A stretch of 23,889 nt of DNA, from the IMG/VR virus record IMGVR_UViG_3300021378_000164, positions 1 to 23,889 of that record; one strand, written 5' to 3'. Made by a program: the position numbers and the translations under genes. The notes under the pieces were generated by a model that saw only the letters and a program-made list of their open reading frames with translations, was not told the DNA's origin and did no database searches. The stretch's first letter is position 1. The number at the start of each line of letters is the position of its first letter. Source of the stretch: a virus. Below are positions 8,330 through 15,560 of this stretch, piece by piece.

Positions 8330-8863
8330 TTATAGGTAATCTTCTAGAGACTTGGTGTAATGATATTCCATATCAATAATAAACTCTGAAACATAGTATG
8401 GCCTTATGCTGAAATCCCTTGAATTTGATGGATCGCTTGCCATTCCTGAAGATACCTGATAAACTCTTAGTTTATGAAAAAATACTGGATACTCTTCATT
8501 ACCTCCATTATTTCTTATCCATGAATTTATATCTTTTGCAGCATCATCCGATCTATCAAGAATTATCTGTATTGCTGATCCCCAAATTAAAGTATCCTTT
8601 TCTTTTGCCTTTAAATTGTATCTAATCTCTTCGCACTTTATTGGATAGAATGGGTCCTTCATTTTTGTAAACATTCTGTCATAAATAATGTAAGTTTTAT
8701 TTTCCCAACTCTTTTTCCCAGAAGCGCTATCGCTTAAGGGGAATATTGGCACAGTCTGACCATAATTTTTTGATTGAGACAAGGATGGTTCTATAGACTT
8801 CATAGTATCCCAAAAATATTTATTAACGGCTATTGGAGCAACCCCTAGTGTATCTAAGCTCAT
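8330..8863 (-). CDS. Probable tail terminator protein
   Basis: A 177-aa protein encoded immediately before the major tail protein, the usual place of the tail terminator (lambda gpU / SPP1 gp17-like), which caps the finished tail tube and joins it to the head. The sequence mixes alpha and beta segments (KTYIIYDRMF, SAIQIILDRSDDAAKDINSWI, VSEFIIDMEYHY), in line with the small alpha/beta fold of terminators. It starts at 8863 inside the stop of the preceding gene (ATGA overlap), so it is translationally coupled. No diagnostic motif can be read by eye; the assignment is by position and size. Confidence 0.65.
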   Translation of the reverse strand: MSLDTLGVAPIAVNKYFWDTMKSIEPSLSQSKNYGQTVPIFPLSDSASGKKSWENKTYIIYDRMFTKMKDPFYPIKCEEIRYNLKAKEKDTLIWGSAIQIILDRSDDAAKDINSWIRNNGGNEEYPVFFHKLRVYQVSSGMASDPSNSRDFSIRPYYVSEFIIDMEYHYTKSLEDYL

Positions 8864-9534
8864 GATAATTTATCTCCAACCATAGTGAAATATCTTCTTC
8901 CTGCTTTTACTCCTGCAGATTTCCCAACCTTTGTTCCTTGTGAATATAAAGAGGGAAACTCTTTTGCATTTTTTAATTTTGACATCAATGGTCCAATCAC
9001 TGAATACTTAAAGTAAGCTCCAAAAAATTCATCGACCACCTTTCCGAAACTTCCAGCAACTTCATCTCCACCTGGATGAGCTATATAAATTGAACTAGAT
9101 GTAAAGACTGTTTCATCTCCATCTTGGAATGCAAGAACAGAGGAGTTTGTTGGAGACACAGTTATAGATATTGCATTTTCCATAATGTCTGCCTTGTTCA
9201 CAAACACATCTCCAGACTCAGAAGATGGCTTTTTGGATGGAAGAAATTTTCCACTAAAGGTTATTGAATATTTTGTTGCATCAACGTTTATGCTAAAAAG
9301 TCTTGAGCTTTTATTCCCAACCTCATTCCATTCATATATATGGTGCAACGCTGTAGGATTTGTTCTTGCCTTTGAGTCAATATATCCACTCAAAGCTTCT
9401 GCTGCATAACCACCCAAAACCTTATTAAACTCTGTTCTATTTATATCTATTCCCTGAAGAAATCCATCGGAATAAGATACAGTGTTTTTTAATATTTTAG
9501 AAAGTTCTAAATTATTGATTTTCATTTTAATCAT
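8860..9534 (-). CDS. Probable tail completion / HK97 gp10-like neck protein
   Basis: A 224-aa protein between the head closure and tail terminator candidates, where HK97-gp10-like tail completion proteins lie. Residues about 32-60 (VLGGYAAEALSGYIDSKART) and the basic C-terminal end (GVKAGRRYFTMVGDKLS) have the helical, basic look of that group. The central part is longer and more beta-rich than a minimal gp10. The start could be 9534 (MIKMKI) or 9525; the upstream AGGTAA near 9543 favours 9534. The gene overlaps the next by four bases. The assignment is mainly by gene order. Confidence 0.55.
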   Translation of the reverse strand: MIKMKINNLELSKILKNTVSYSDGFLQGIDINRTEFNKVLGGYAAEALSGYIDSKARTNPTALHHIYEWNEVGNKSSRLFSINVDATKYSITFSGKFLPSKKPSSESGDVFVNKADIMENAISITVSPTNSSVLAFQDGDETVFTSSSIYIAHPGGDEVAGSFGKVVDEFFGAYFKYSVIGPLMSKLKNAKEFPSLYSQGTKVGKSAGVKAGRRYFTMVGDKLS

Positions 9535-9535
9535 A

Positions 9536-9964
9536 CTACATTACCTGCCTATCAGAACGATTGAACATTATTTTGTAATATTCTATTTCGTTCCAAGGAT
9601 TGACATATGGCTCTACTGCCATAACCTCATATACTGTAGGCTCTCCATCATCTTCTATGTAAAACATTAGACCATTACTTGCATTTTGTATATTGGTTAT
9701 AAGAATGCTTGTTATTGGATACCTTATTCCTTCTACAGAAACTCTTGGATCTAGCTTTGTTCTTCCAATAAGTTTTCCTTCATATTCAAAAAAGGTATTG
9801 TTTTTTAATCCATCTTTCTCTACCGCACCCAAGATTTCAGCATATCCAATTAAAGTTTGGTCAAGCATCCAAGACTTATTCTCTACTCCAAAATTATCTT
9901 GGGTTTCTGTAGAATAGTAGATGTCCATGTTCATTGAGAACATTACGTTTGGCCCACAAAACAA
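9536..9964 (-). CDS. Probable head closure (stopper) protein
   Basis: A protein of up to 142 aa following the adaptor, in the place of head closure proteins (SPP1 gp16-like) that seal the portal channel after DNA packaging. It contains the beta-rich motif YSTETQDNFGVENKSWML and a C-terminal stretch around EVMAVEPYVNPW. The start is uncertain. A TTG at 9964 directly follows the TAA of the preceding gene and has AGGGGTG upstream; the first ATG is at 9943 with only a weak Shine-Dalgarno. I give the longer form because of its ribosome site, but residues 1-7 may not be translated. Function is inferred from gene order. Confidence 0.6.
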   Translation of the reverse strand: MFCGPNVMFSMNMDIYYSTETQDNFGVENKSWMLDQTLIGYAEILGAVEKDGLKNNTFFEYEGKLIGRTKLDPRVSVEGIRYPITSILITNIQNASNGLMFYIEDDGEPTVYEVMAVEPYVNPWNEIEYYKIMFNRSDRQVM

Positions 9965-10921
9965 TTAAAGCACCCCTAGGCGATAAACAGGAATCGAATA
10001 ACTTTGTAGAATCTTGTCTACAATTAGGTTTCCCGAACCTTCTAGAGATATGTTTGAATATTTTACCTTAAACTGATCTGTTTGATATTCTGTAATATAT
10101 TTACTGATGTGGTCAAGTTTTCCACATTTAATATCATCTATAAGTAATTTTGTTGCATTTTTAATATCATTAGGAACCACTGACCATCCCCAGTCTCCAT
10201 AAACAGTGTAATCAAATCCATTTGGGAACAAGGAAACGCCTTGAATTTCAGTCAATGCTGCTACCTGATCATACATGTCTCCATATAGCATATATGAATC
10301 AGATGCCCCAACAGGCATATGAACAGATTTTGATTCTAGTCTGTTGTATACTCCAGATTGAGCAATGGTCATTCCAGTACCATCTGGAGTAATAATGTAA
10401 TTCTGTTGTCCGTCAATTGGATCAAATCTATCATAAACTTTTACATTATTTTCGTAAACAATGTTAATTTTATTTGCCCTTCTTGGAAGCCCAAGATAAT
10501 CTGCTCCAAGACCGTTCATCTCTTCTGCACCTGTTTCATAATAAAATCCACCAACCAAGGTGTCAATTATTTGCCTAGCAATCTGTTCTAGAGCAACATA
10601 TTCTTCAATCTCACATTCTTCTTCGGCAAGAAGGGATGGATTATAATATGGTCTGTATATATATAAATTATCTATTACGACAGTTTCATCTGCTACCTCA
10701 TCAACATCCATAGTATAAATGTAGAGGGAGTACGTTCCATCATATTTTTCAAAGTATTTTGGCAAAGTATAGCTAACCACTCCAAGGCTTGATGCAGTTA
10801 CTTGTTCTGAAACAATAAGCTCAGAATGATCAGCGTATATCTCAAGAATATAGGTCTCGTCTGCCGTAAGATCTTCATAAGAAAGTTCAAAGGGAAACGG
10901 CGGTTGACGCAATATATTCAT
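9965..10921 (-). CDS. Head-tail adaptor with extra N-terminal beta domain
   Basis: A 318-aa protein with two parts. Residues about 1-95 look like an Ig- or FN3-like beta-sandwich (ETYILEIYADHSELIVSEQV, TYSLYIYTMDVDEV). Residues about 100-318 resemble phage head-tail adaptors (YqbG / gp6-like): a helical segment (VALEQIARQIIDTLVGGFYY), a short beta insertion (ANKINIVYENNVKVYD), and a C-terminal segment with FDYTVYGDWGWSVVPNDIKN and a helix. The adaptor ring docks under the portal and carries the head closure protein. Adaptors are usually 100-200 aa, so the extra N-terminal domain is notable. The ATG at 10921 follows the stop of the preceding gene by one base and has no Shine-Dalgarno, which implies translational coupling. 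Confidence 0.7.
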   Translation of the reverse strand: MNILRQPPFPFELSYEDLTADETYILEIYADHSELIVSEQVTASSLGVVSYTLPKYFEKYDGTYSLYIYTMDVDEVADETVVIDNLYIYRPYYNPSLLAEEECEIEEYVALEQIARQIIDTLVGGFYYETGAEEMNGLGADYLGLPRRANKINIVYENNVKVYDRFDPIDGQQNYIITPDGTGMTIAQSGVYNRLESKSVHMPVGASDSYMLYGDMYDQVAALTEIQGVSLFPNGFDYTVYGDWGWSVVPNDIKNATKLLIDDIKCGKLDHISKYITEYQTDQFKVKYSNISLEGSGNLIVDKILQSYSIPVYRLGVL

Positions 10922-10922
10922 T

Positions 10923-11327
10923 TTATAGGCCGTAGTGGTCTGCTACTTCTTCTGGTGTTGCTTCACGAACAGAATTTAGTGTCAGCCATTTTTCAGCCGC
11001 CTCCTTTGTAACAATATTATAACCTGGTGTTAAAGTTCCTATCATATTCCATCTTAAGTTTTTTTCTGAATAAACAGCTACCTTTGATGCTGTCATTTTT
11101 TCTGTGCTTCTTATACTGGCACTTTTATTTGATGAAGTTGGAGACATTATTATATTCTCTGGCTTTTCTGTCTTAATATCTTCTCCGATACTTGATTCAA
11201 TATTTAAAATTTTTGAAAGAATTTTTGTCTTTGTTTTAGCATCACCGAGGCTAATATTATTTTCTTCTGCATACTCTCTTAATTCTTTTGCAGTTTTTAA
11301 TGATAGTTCTTCCATTTTCTCTTCCAT
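10923..11327 (-). CDS. HeH/LEM-domain protein after the capsid gene (YqbF-like)
   Basis: A 134-aa protein. Residues about 7-42 (LSLKTAKELREYAEENNISL followed by GDAKTKTKILSKIL) fit the HeH/LEM or Rho-N/SAP helix-extended-loop-helix pattern, common in small phage proteins and linked to nucleic acid binding. The C-terminus (VTKEAAEKWLTLNSVREATPEE) resembles the small proteins encoded between capsid and adaptor in many phages, for example the YqbF position of the B. subtilis skin element. Its job is unknown; a capsid accessory or connector role is plausible. The start at 11327 is favoured because a TGTTATAAT box ends exactly six bases upstream, giving a leaderless mRNA; a second ATG lies at 11315. 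There is no convincing Shine-Dalgarno. Confidence 0.7.
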   Translation of the reverse strand: MEEKMEELSLKTAKELREYAEENNISLGDAKTKTKILSKILNIESSIGEDIKTEKPENIIMSPTSSNKSASIRSTEKMTASKVAVYSEKNLRWNMIGTLTPGYNIVTKEAAEKWLTLNSVREATPEEVADHYGL

Positions 11328-11333
11328 TCTCTA

Positions 11334-11342
11334 ATTATAACA
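11334..11342 (-). promoter_or_regulatory. Extended -10 promoter TGTTATAAT, leaderless start at 11327
   Basis: TATAAT occupies 11334-11339, with TGT before it. Six bases (TAGAGA) separate it from the ATG, so the usual start seven bases downstream is the A of ATG itself. It lies directly downstream of the hairpin behind the capsid gene. Confidence 0.6.
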
Positions 11343-11354
11343 GAATATAGCTGA

Positions 11355-11382
11355 GGGGGCAGAGAGTATTTTCCCTGCCCCC
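11355..11382 (-). terminator. GC-rich hairpin after the major capsid gene
   Basis: GGGGGCAG pairs with CTGCCCCC (8 bp, perfect) around a 12-base loop, 22 bases after the capsid stop codon. In the minus direction only a loose T-rich stretch follows, while on the plus strand TTTTTTATTT follows about 11 bases on. It may be a partial terminator or a 3' stabiliser of the capsid mRNA. Confidence 0.6.
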
Positions 11383-11404
11383 ACAAGCATTTTTTATTTA
11401 GTTA

Positions 11405-12535
11405 TTAGGATGTTGCACCTGAAACATCTGCGTAAGCAACTGCGTCAAGCTCTTCCCATGTGATGCCCAGACGGACGAATACTGTGTATTCAATTGTGTC
11501 CTTCTTAGCTTGGTATTGGCGATTGACTGTGATATCGCGCTGGAAACCCCATACACGGTTCTGTGGGAATGTAAGATCTACATAATCCGCAGGATAGTAA
11601 GGAACTTCCATGACATCGATACCAAGAACACGGGTGGTGCGAGCACCTCCGAATGTCTGTCCAGCGCCACCGAGGTAGGCATTGGTGTACTGATCTGTAC
11701 CACGCAAAGCAGGAGCAACAGCTTCTGCAATAGCGTCAGCAAGTGTTCCATTGTTGGCAACGATACCAGCAAAGGCATCTGTACCTGCATAGAACTTAAG
11801 ACCACTCTTTACAGCGCGGTACTTACGTGGCATTGCATAAATGATTTGCTGCATTACCTCTGGTGTCCAATCGTTTCCAGAAACAGAAACAACTGCCTGA
11901 TGTGCATCAGATCCACCTGTAACTTGGTTGACGAAACCATTCCAAATTCCTAGGAATGGATCGGCACCACCATCACCGTTAATAGCCAAGTCTTCGATAT
12001 CGTTACCGAAAGCGCTGGTCATAAGACGGACAAGGTGATCTTCAAGGGCACCTCCTTCAATATTATCCTCAAGGGACTCTGTTGAAACCTCCCAGTCAAG
12101 ACGGATCTTCTTTGTTGTAAGCTCCACCTTTGTGAAAGTAGCGCCAGCGTTTGTGTAAGCACCATCTGCCTGTGCTGCTGCACGGATAACACGCTCTCCA
12201 ACGTTGACCTTTTCGATCTCCATTGTGTTTGCACGCATTGTTACCTTGCGTCCATCATTAGCAAGAACTGTTGCATCCCAAACGTAATCGATAAAACGAG
12301 TAGCTTGTTCTGGATTCAGGATACCTCCAGCAACTCCTGATGGATTTACTGCATTTGCTCCTGTTAGATCTCCGTAGTTAGCGCTTGGAATGTTTCCAAT
12401 TACGCCAGCTCCTGGATCTGTTACGCCGCCAATGTTGCCAGCTGCAACGGCTCCTTGACCTTGGTATAGACCTGGTGCTGGATCTCCGTATTCGCCAGAC
12501 TCACTTGGCTGATTCTTTAAAATTTCTTCTGACAT
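11405..12535 (-). CDS. Major capsid protein (HK97 fold)
   Basis: A 376-aa shell protein encoded after the prohead protease. Typical HK97-fold features are the N-arm after residue 75 (EQATRFIDYVWDATVLANDG), the E-loop/spine region with AAAQADGAYTNAGATFTKVE and KKIRLDWEVSTESLEDNI, and the A-domain end with VWGFQRDITVNRQYQ and VFVRLGITWEELDAVAYAD. The first 75 residues are glycine- and proline-rich and do not form the long helical delta domain of HK97 gp5, which fits a separate scaffold. I chose the ATG at 12535 (MSEEILKNQ) because GGAGGTG at 12545-12551 lies nine bases before it. A longer frame from 12610 overlaps the protease gene and places that ribosome site inside the coding region. GC content and smooth codon use fit high expression. 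Confidence 0.93.
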   Translation of the reverse strand: MSEEILKNQPSESGEYGDPAPGLYQGQGAVAAGNIGGVTDPGAGVIGNIPSANYGDLTGANAVNPSGVAGGILNPEQATRFIDYVWDATVLANDGRKVTMRANTMEIEKVNVGERVIRAAAQADGAYTNAGATFTKVELTTKKIRLDWEVSTESLEDNIEGGALEDHLVRLMTSAFGNDIEDLAINGDGGADPFLGIWNGFVNQVTGGSDAHQAVVSVSGNDWTPEVMQQIIYAMPRKYRAVKSGLKFYAGTDAFAGIVANNGTLADAIAEAVAPALRGTDQYTNAYLGGAGQTFGGARTTRVLGIDVMEVPYYPADYVDLTFPQNRVWGFQRDITVNRQYQAKKDTIEYTVFVRLGITWEELDAVAYADVSGATS

Positions 12536-12544
12536 TGTATATTT

Positions 12545-12551
12545 CACCTCC
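12545..12551 (-). promoter_or_regulatory. Shine-Dalgarno GGAGGTG that sets the capsid start
   Basis: GGAGGTG nine bases upstream of the ATG at 12535. It decides between this start and the longer in-frame starts at 12553 and 12610. Confidence 0.75.
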
Positions 12552-12567
12552 ATTTTTCTTTTTGTTG

Positions 12568-13161
12568 TTATGCGAATAGGTCGGACTTTGTGAGGAAACG
12601 TCCACCCCATAGTGCTTTTTGCTGAGCCTTTTCGAAAATTGGCTCCTGTACGATCTCTCCGAGATCGCCAGACTTACGGAAAGCAGTATCCTTTTCCACT
12701 GCATCTACACGCTTTCCAAACTCATTCTTCACTGAATCAACATCATGCTTAACACCTGTAACTGTCTTGTTGAGTTCGTCTACCTTCTCATTAAGAGCCT
12801 TAATGGTGTCAGCAAGCATGGTGAATGTTGACTGAACCTCTTCAACTAGAGCCTTGGCTACTTCATTTTCCTCAGCCTTCATTGACTTTTCCTCCATGAC
12901 TTCCTCTTCTTCCATGGACTTTTCAGCCATCTCTTCTTCATCGTCTTCTTCTTCAGTTGAAATCTCAACTTCTACAGCCTTTTCGACTTCTTCATCAGAC
13001 ATCTTAGCCTCTGATTCAGACTTCTCAACTTCTGGCTCTTCAGACTTCTCAACTTCTGTTTCGGATTTTTCCATTTCAACTTCTACAGCCTTCTCTACAG
13101 TTTCTGTAACAATTTCTGCTACATCTTCTGTTGGGGCCATTTCTGTATTTTCATTTTCCAT
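12568..13161 (-). CDS. Nested in-frame capsid scaffold protein
   Basis: An internal start in the frame of the prohead protease. Codon 246 of the protease is ATG (13161), preceded by a near-perfect AAAGGAGGT at 13169-13177 with eight bases between GGAGG and ATG. This would give a 197-aa protein identical to the protease C-terminus. It has an extremely acidic N-terminal half with repeats of the EVEKSE type, then a coiled coil (residues about 118-155, LADTIKALNEKVDELNKTV) and a short basic tail. Small, acidic, coiled-coil proteins are typical scaffolds. The arrangement copies lambda C/Nu3, where protease and scaffold share one frame. The capsid protein lacks an obvious delta domain, so a separate scaffold is needed. 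The ribosome site is visible in the sequence; the role is inferred. Confidence 0.78.
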   Translation of the reverse strand: MENENTEMAPTEDVAEIVTETVEKAVEVEMEKSETEVEKSEEPEVEKSESEAKMSDEEVEKAVEVEISTEEEDDEEEMAEKSMEEEEVMEEKSMKAEENEVAKALVEEVQSTFTMLADTIKALNEKVDELNKTVTGVKHDVDSVKNEFGKRVDAVEKDTAFRKSGDLGEIVQEPIFEKAQQKALWGGRFLTKSDLFA

Positions 13162-13896
13162 CTTGCTTACCTCCTTTGCGTCATTTTTGATAGTAGAAAG
13201 AATAGACTTTACTACCTCTGCCTTTTGAGCATCATTAGTCTCAACGAAACCAATGTTGTTCATACCTTTGTCGCACCTTGGGCAATCGGATGTACCATCA
13301 GATGATAACTGAACAATGTCGTCATCGTTGCACCAAAATACGTTTTCAATTAGGGCCTTAGAAAGATACCCTCCAGTATGACCCTTTTCAATGCTGATGA
13401 CATTGGCGTATTGATTTGCAGGGTTGTCTACTAAAGATAGTTCAAAAAGATCATAGTCTTTAATGATTCTAATAGACTTATTCATGTTTTCGTCAAAAGT
13501 ATCCTCGTAATCTTTTACGCTACCACCAATTGAAAAGCCTGTTAATGTGCCATCAAGAACCTTTTCCCATGTATCCTGAGCACCTTTACTTACATATGTA
13601 GAAACATAGACTCCTTTATACAATTTTCCAGTTTCTTGATCATAAAATGAATCTTCTTTGAATGAGACTAATTTGCCAACAGCTTTTTTATCATCGTGCA
13701 TCTCTCTTATGTTTCCACGAAATTGCTCAAAAGCCTTTACGCTAGCTTCTGATGGAACAATGTCCCCTTGACGATCAACATTATCTAGAGTAGCGAATCC
13801 AGAAACGATTCTTCTCTCTATATCAACCTTTGCAATTGGCATTGAAAGTCTTAGGCTATTTCCCTCAGATTCCCAATGTACTTTAGAAATTTCCAT
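12568..13896 (-). CDS. Prohead maturation protease fused to scaffold (HK97 U35 / XkdF-like)
   Basis: A 442-aa protein in three parts. Residues 1-170 form an HK97-type serine protease: GFATLDNVDRQGDIV, the catalytic histidine at H67 (EMHDD), the serine at S122 (GTLTGFSIGG) and the closing motif FELSLVDNPAN (151-161). Residues 186-215 hold a small cysteine cluster (C189, C205, C208; CPRC), possibly a zinc ribbon. Residues 246-442 are the acidic coiled-coil scaffold that also has its own start. The protease cleaves the scaffold and capsid N-termini during maturation. The start at 13896 has AGGAG four bases away, but a TGGTATAAT box lies so near that a transcript from it would lack this site. The gene ends 32 bases before the capsid ATG. 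Confidence 0.9.
   Translation of the reverse strand: MEISKVHWESEGNSLRLSMPIAKVDIERRIVSGFATLDNVDRQGDIVPSEASVKAFEQFRGNIREMHDDKKAVGKLVSFKEDSFYDQETGKLYKGVYVSTYVSKGAQDTWEKVLDGTLTGFSIGGSVKDYEDTFDENMNKSIRIIKDYDLFELSLVDNPANQYANVISIEKGHTGGYLSKALIENVFWCNDDDIVQLSSDGTSDCPRCDKGMNNIGFVETNDAQKAEVVKSILSTIKNDAKEVSKMENENTEMAPTEDVAEIVTETVEKAVEVEMEKSETEVEKSEEPEVEKSESEAKMSDEEVEKAVEVEISTEEEDDEEEMAEKSMEEEEVMEEKSMKAEENEVAKALVEEVQSTFTMLADTIKALNEKVDELNKTVTGVKHDVDSVKNEFGKRVDAVEKDTAFRKSGDLGEIVQEPIFEKAQQKALWGGRFLTKSDLFA
13169..13177 (-). promoter_or_regulatory. Internal Shine-Dalgarno AAAGGAGGT for the scaffold
   Basis: One of the best ribosome binding sites in the window, lying inside the protease coding region (codons for AKEV) and correctly spaced before the in-frame ATG at 13161. 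It is the main evidence for the nested scaffold gene. Confidence 0.8.
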
Positions 13897-13905
13897 ATTA
13901 CTCCT

Positions 13906-13914
13906 ATTATACCA
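13906..13914 (-). promoter_or_regulatory. Extended -10 promoter TGGTATAAT before the protease gene
   Basis: TGGTATAAT in the 35-base gap between portal and protease genes. Nine bases separate TATAAT from the ATG, so the mRNA would begin about three bases before the start codon. TTGATAAAAA stands just upstream, as it does before the box at 22877. Confidence 0.55.
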
Positions 13915-13931
13915 ACTTTTTTATCAAATTG

Positions 13932-15560
13932 TTACTGTGTTGATCTACCCTCGCCTTGAGGGTTTCTTCCAGTAGTTGTGGCAACGCTATCTGATGCATT
14001 ATTCATTCTTTCTGCATCTCTCTCTCTGTTTCCTGCCAAGTTTGCACGAGCATCTGTTTCTTGTCTTGTAGTCATTTCAAATACCTCATTTCCACCTGGC
14101 CTTTGTGCCATGCCAAGCTGCTCCCTTGCCTCGTTTGGAGTGATAACTTGAGTCTTAAGGTATCTTTCAAGAATTTGTGATTGAGCAACTTCATCTGTTA
14201 AGGTTAGTTCATTGAACTTTAAGTTAACAAGATCTGTTTTTGTTTTTACTACCTTGTTTACCATTTTTTCAATATATCTTTGTGCTGGACGAGTTACCTG
14301 CTCTTTGAATGTGCGGTCTTGTGCCATAGCAGCAGCAAGACCTCCAGCATCAACTCCGCCAAGCTTTGAAAGAGGGACTTGGTGAGCCATTAAGATGTCA
14401 TCACGATTCTTTTGATGATAATCATTAAATGATGCTTCTTGTACATTTGCTTCAATTGGCATCATCTGAAAGTCAATGGCATTCCCCTGCTGATCTGCAG
14501 GAAGTGGAACGTAAAGAGTTCTATGATTTTGTCCCTTTAACCCAGTTTGTAGAAATCTAAATAGTCTATCTTCTGATTCATGGTCAAGTCTTGCACCCTT
14601 AACAACAACAATGTATCTTGGCACAGCCTTATTCTCAAAGTAATCAATATTAAACTGTGATGCCAACTGATCTCCCTTAAGAGACAAGTAGGCAGAAAGG
14701 ATATCTGGAACACCATAAAATGTGTTAAGTGGTGAATAGGCTTTAAAATGAATAACTTCATTTGGACGCGGATCGTCTGTAATTGGATTTTGATTGGTTG
14801 CACCAAAATTGCGGAAATACACTACCTTGCCAGCAATAATTTGTGTGAACCCATCACGAATCCTGCGTACCCGCATTGTTGTAGATGGAATATGACCTAA
14901 ATATCCTATGTCTCCAGCAACAGTTCTGCCGACTTCTAGGTATCCATTTCCTGTTGACTCAAGATCAAGGAGTACCTTCTCCATTGTTGTGGTAAAACTA
15001 TCGTCATCGTTTAAGCTTTCAATCCACTCCATTGCTTCGCCCTTTAATCTATCTAGGCGACGGCGAGCTTTTTGAGCAGCAGTTTCGCTTTCCATAGATT
15101 CAAGTCTAAGTACAACATCTTTAGCTGTTTCAAACTTATATCCAAGACCAACGGTATTTGACACCTTTGCATCAATTGCTGCGTGGTTTGCAAAATTTGT
15201 ATCATAAAAGTTTGCAAGCTCATATAGGTTATATGGTGGAGTGATAACATCAAAAAGACCATATCCATTTCTAAATATTTCTCCTGGATTCATTTGCTTT
15301 GATTGAACACCATCAATACCTGTAGACCTTGTTCCTGCAGCCACAGCGTATGGACCAGTGGCCCTTCCATCACGATCTACAGGAATGTTGACGGACTTCT
15401 CCATCTTGTTTTCTGTTCTGCTGGTTCTTCTTTTAAAGTTTGTATTTAATCCATTGAAGTCTTTAATCTCTTCCCAAGATTTATTAAAGGGATCTTTTGC
15501 TAAAAATTCATCCTCTATCTGAATGTCATCAGAATACTTTATTACGATATCATCTTTCAT
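13932..15560 (-). CDS. Portal protein
   Basis: A 542-aa protein matching the SPP1/PBSX-type phage portal family. It has a variable N-terminus (1-85), the wing region (PPYNLYELANFYDTNFANHA), a stem and clip region (EVIHFKAYSPLNTFYGVPDI), the crown-side helices after SQFNIDYFENKAVPRYIVVV, and the C-terminal segment HQVPLSKLGGVDAGGLAAAM with VITPNEAREQLGMAQRPGGN, all characteristic. Twelve copies form the channel at one capsid vertex for DNA packaging and exit, and they nucleate head assembly. The ATG shares one base with the stop of the preceding gene (TAATG), so the two are coupled. AGGA lies four to five bases upstream. The terminase that would work with it is not in the window. Confidence 0.93.
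   Translation of the reverse strand: MKDDIVIKYSDDIQIEDEFLAKDPFNKSWEEIKDFNGLNTNFKRRTSRTENKMEKSVNIPVDRDGRATGPYAVAAGTRSTGIDGVQSKQMNPGEIFRNGYGLFDVITPPYNLYELANFYDTNFANHAAIDAKVSNTVGLGYKFETAKDVVLRLESMESETAAQKARRRLDRLKGEAMEWIESLNDDDSFTTTMEKVLLDLESTGNGYLEVGRTVAGDIGYLGHIPSTTMRVRRIRDGFTQIIAGKVVYFRNFGATNQNPITDDPRPNEVIHFKAYSPLNTFYGVPDILSAYLSLKGDQLASQFNIDYFENKAVPRYIVVVKGARLDHESEDRLFRFLQTGLKGQNHRTLYVPLPADQQGNAIDFQMMPIEANVQEASFNDYHQKNRDDILMAHQVPLSKLGGVDAGGLAAAMAQDRTFKEQVTRPAQRYIEKMVNKVVKTKTDLVNLKFNELTLTDEVAQSQILERYLKTQVITPNEAREQLGMAQRPGGNEVFEMTTRQETDARANLAGNRERDAERMNNASDSVATTTGRNPQGEGRSTQ

Noticed and set aside
11405-12610. Longer capsid frame starting at 12610
   Set aside because: It would overlap the protease gene by 43 bases, and its extra 25 residues are basic and atypical. 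The strong GGAGGTG points to 12535.
12854-13228. Plus-strand serine-rich frame of 124 aa
   Set aside because: It is the antisense reading of the Glu/Lys/Ser-rich scaffold region; its serine runs are reverse complements of glutamate codons, and it has no ribosome site.
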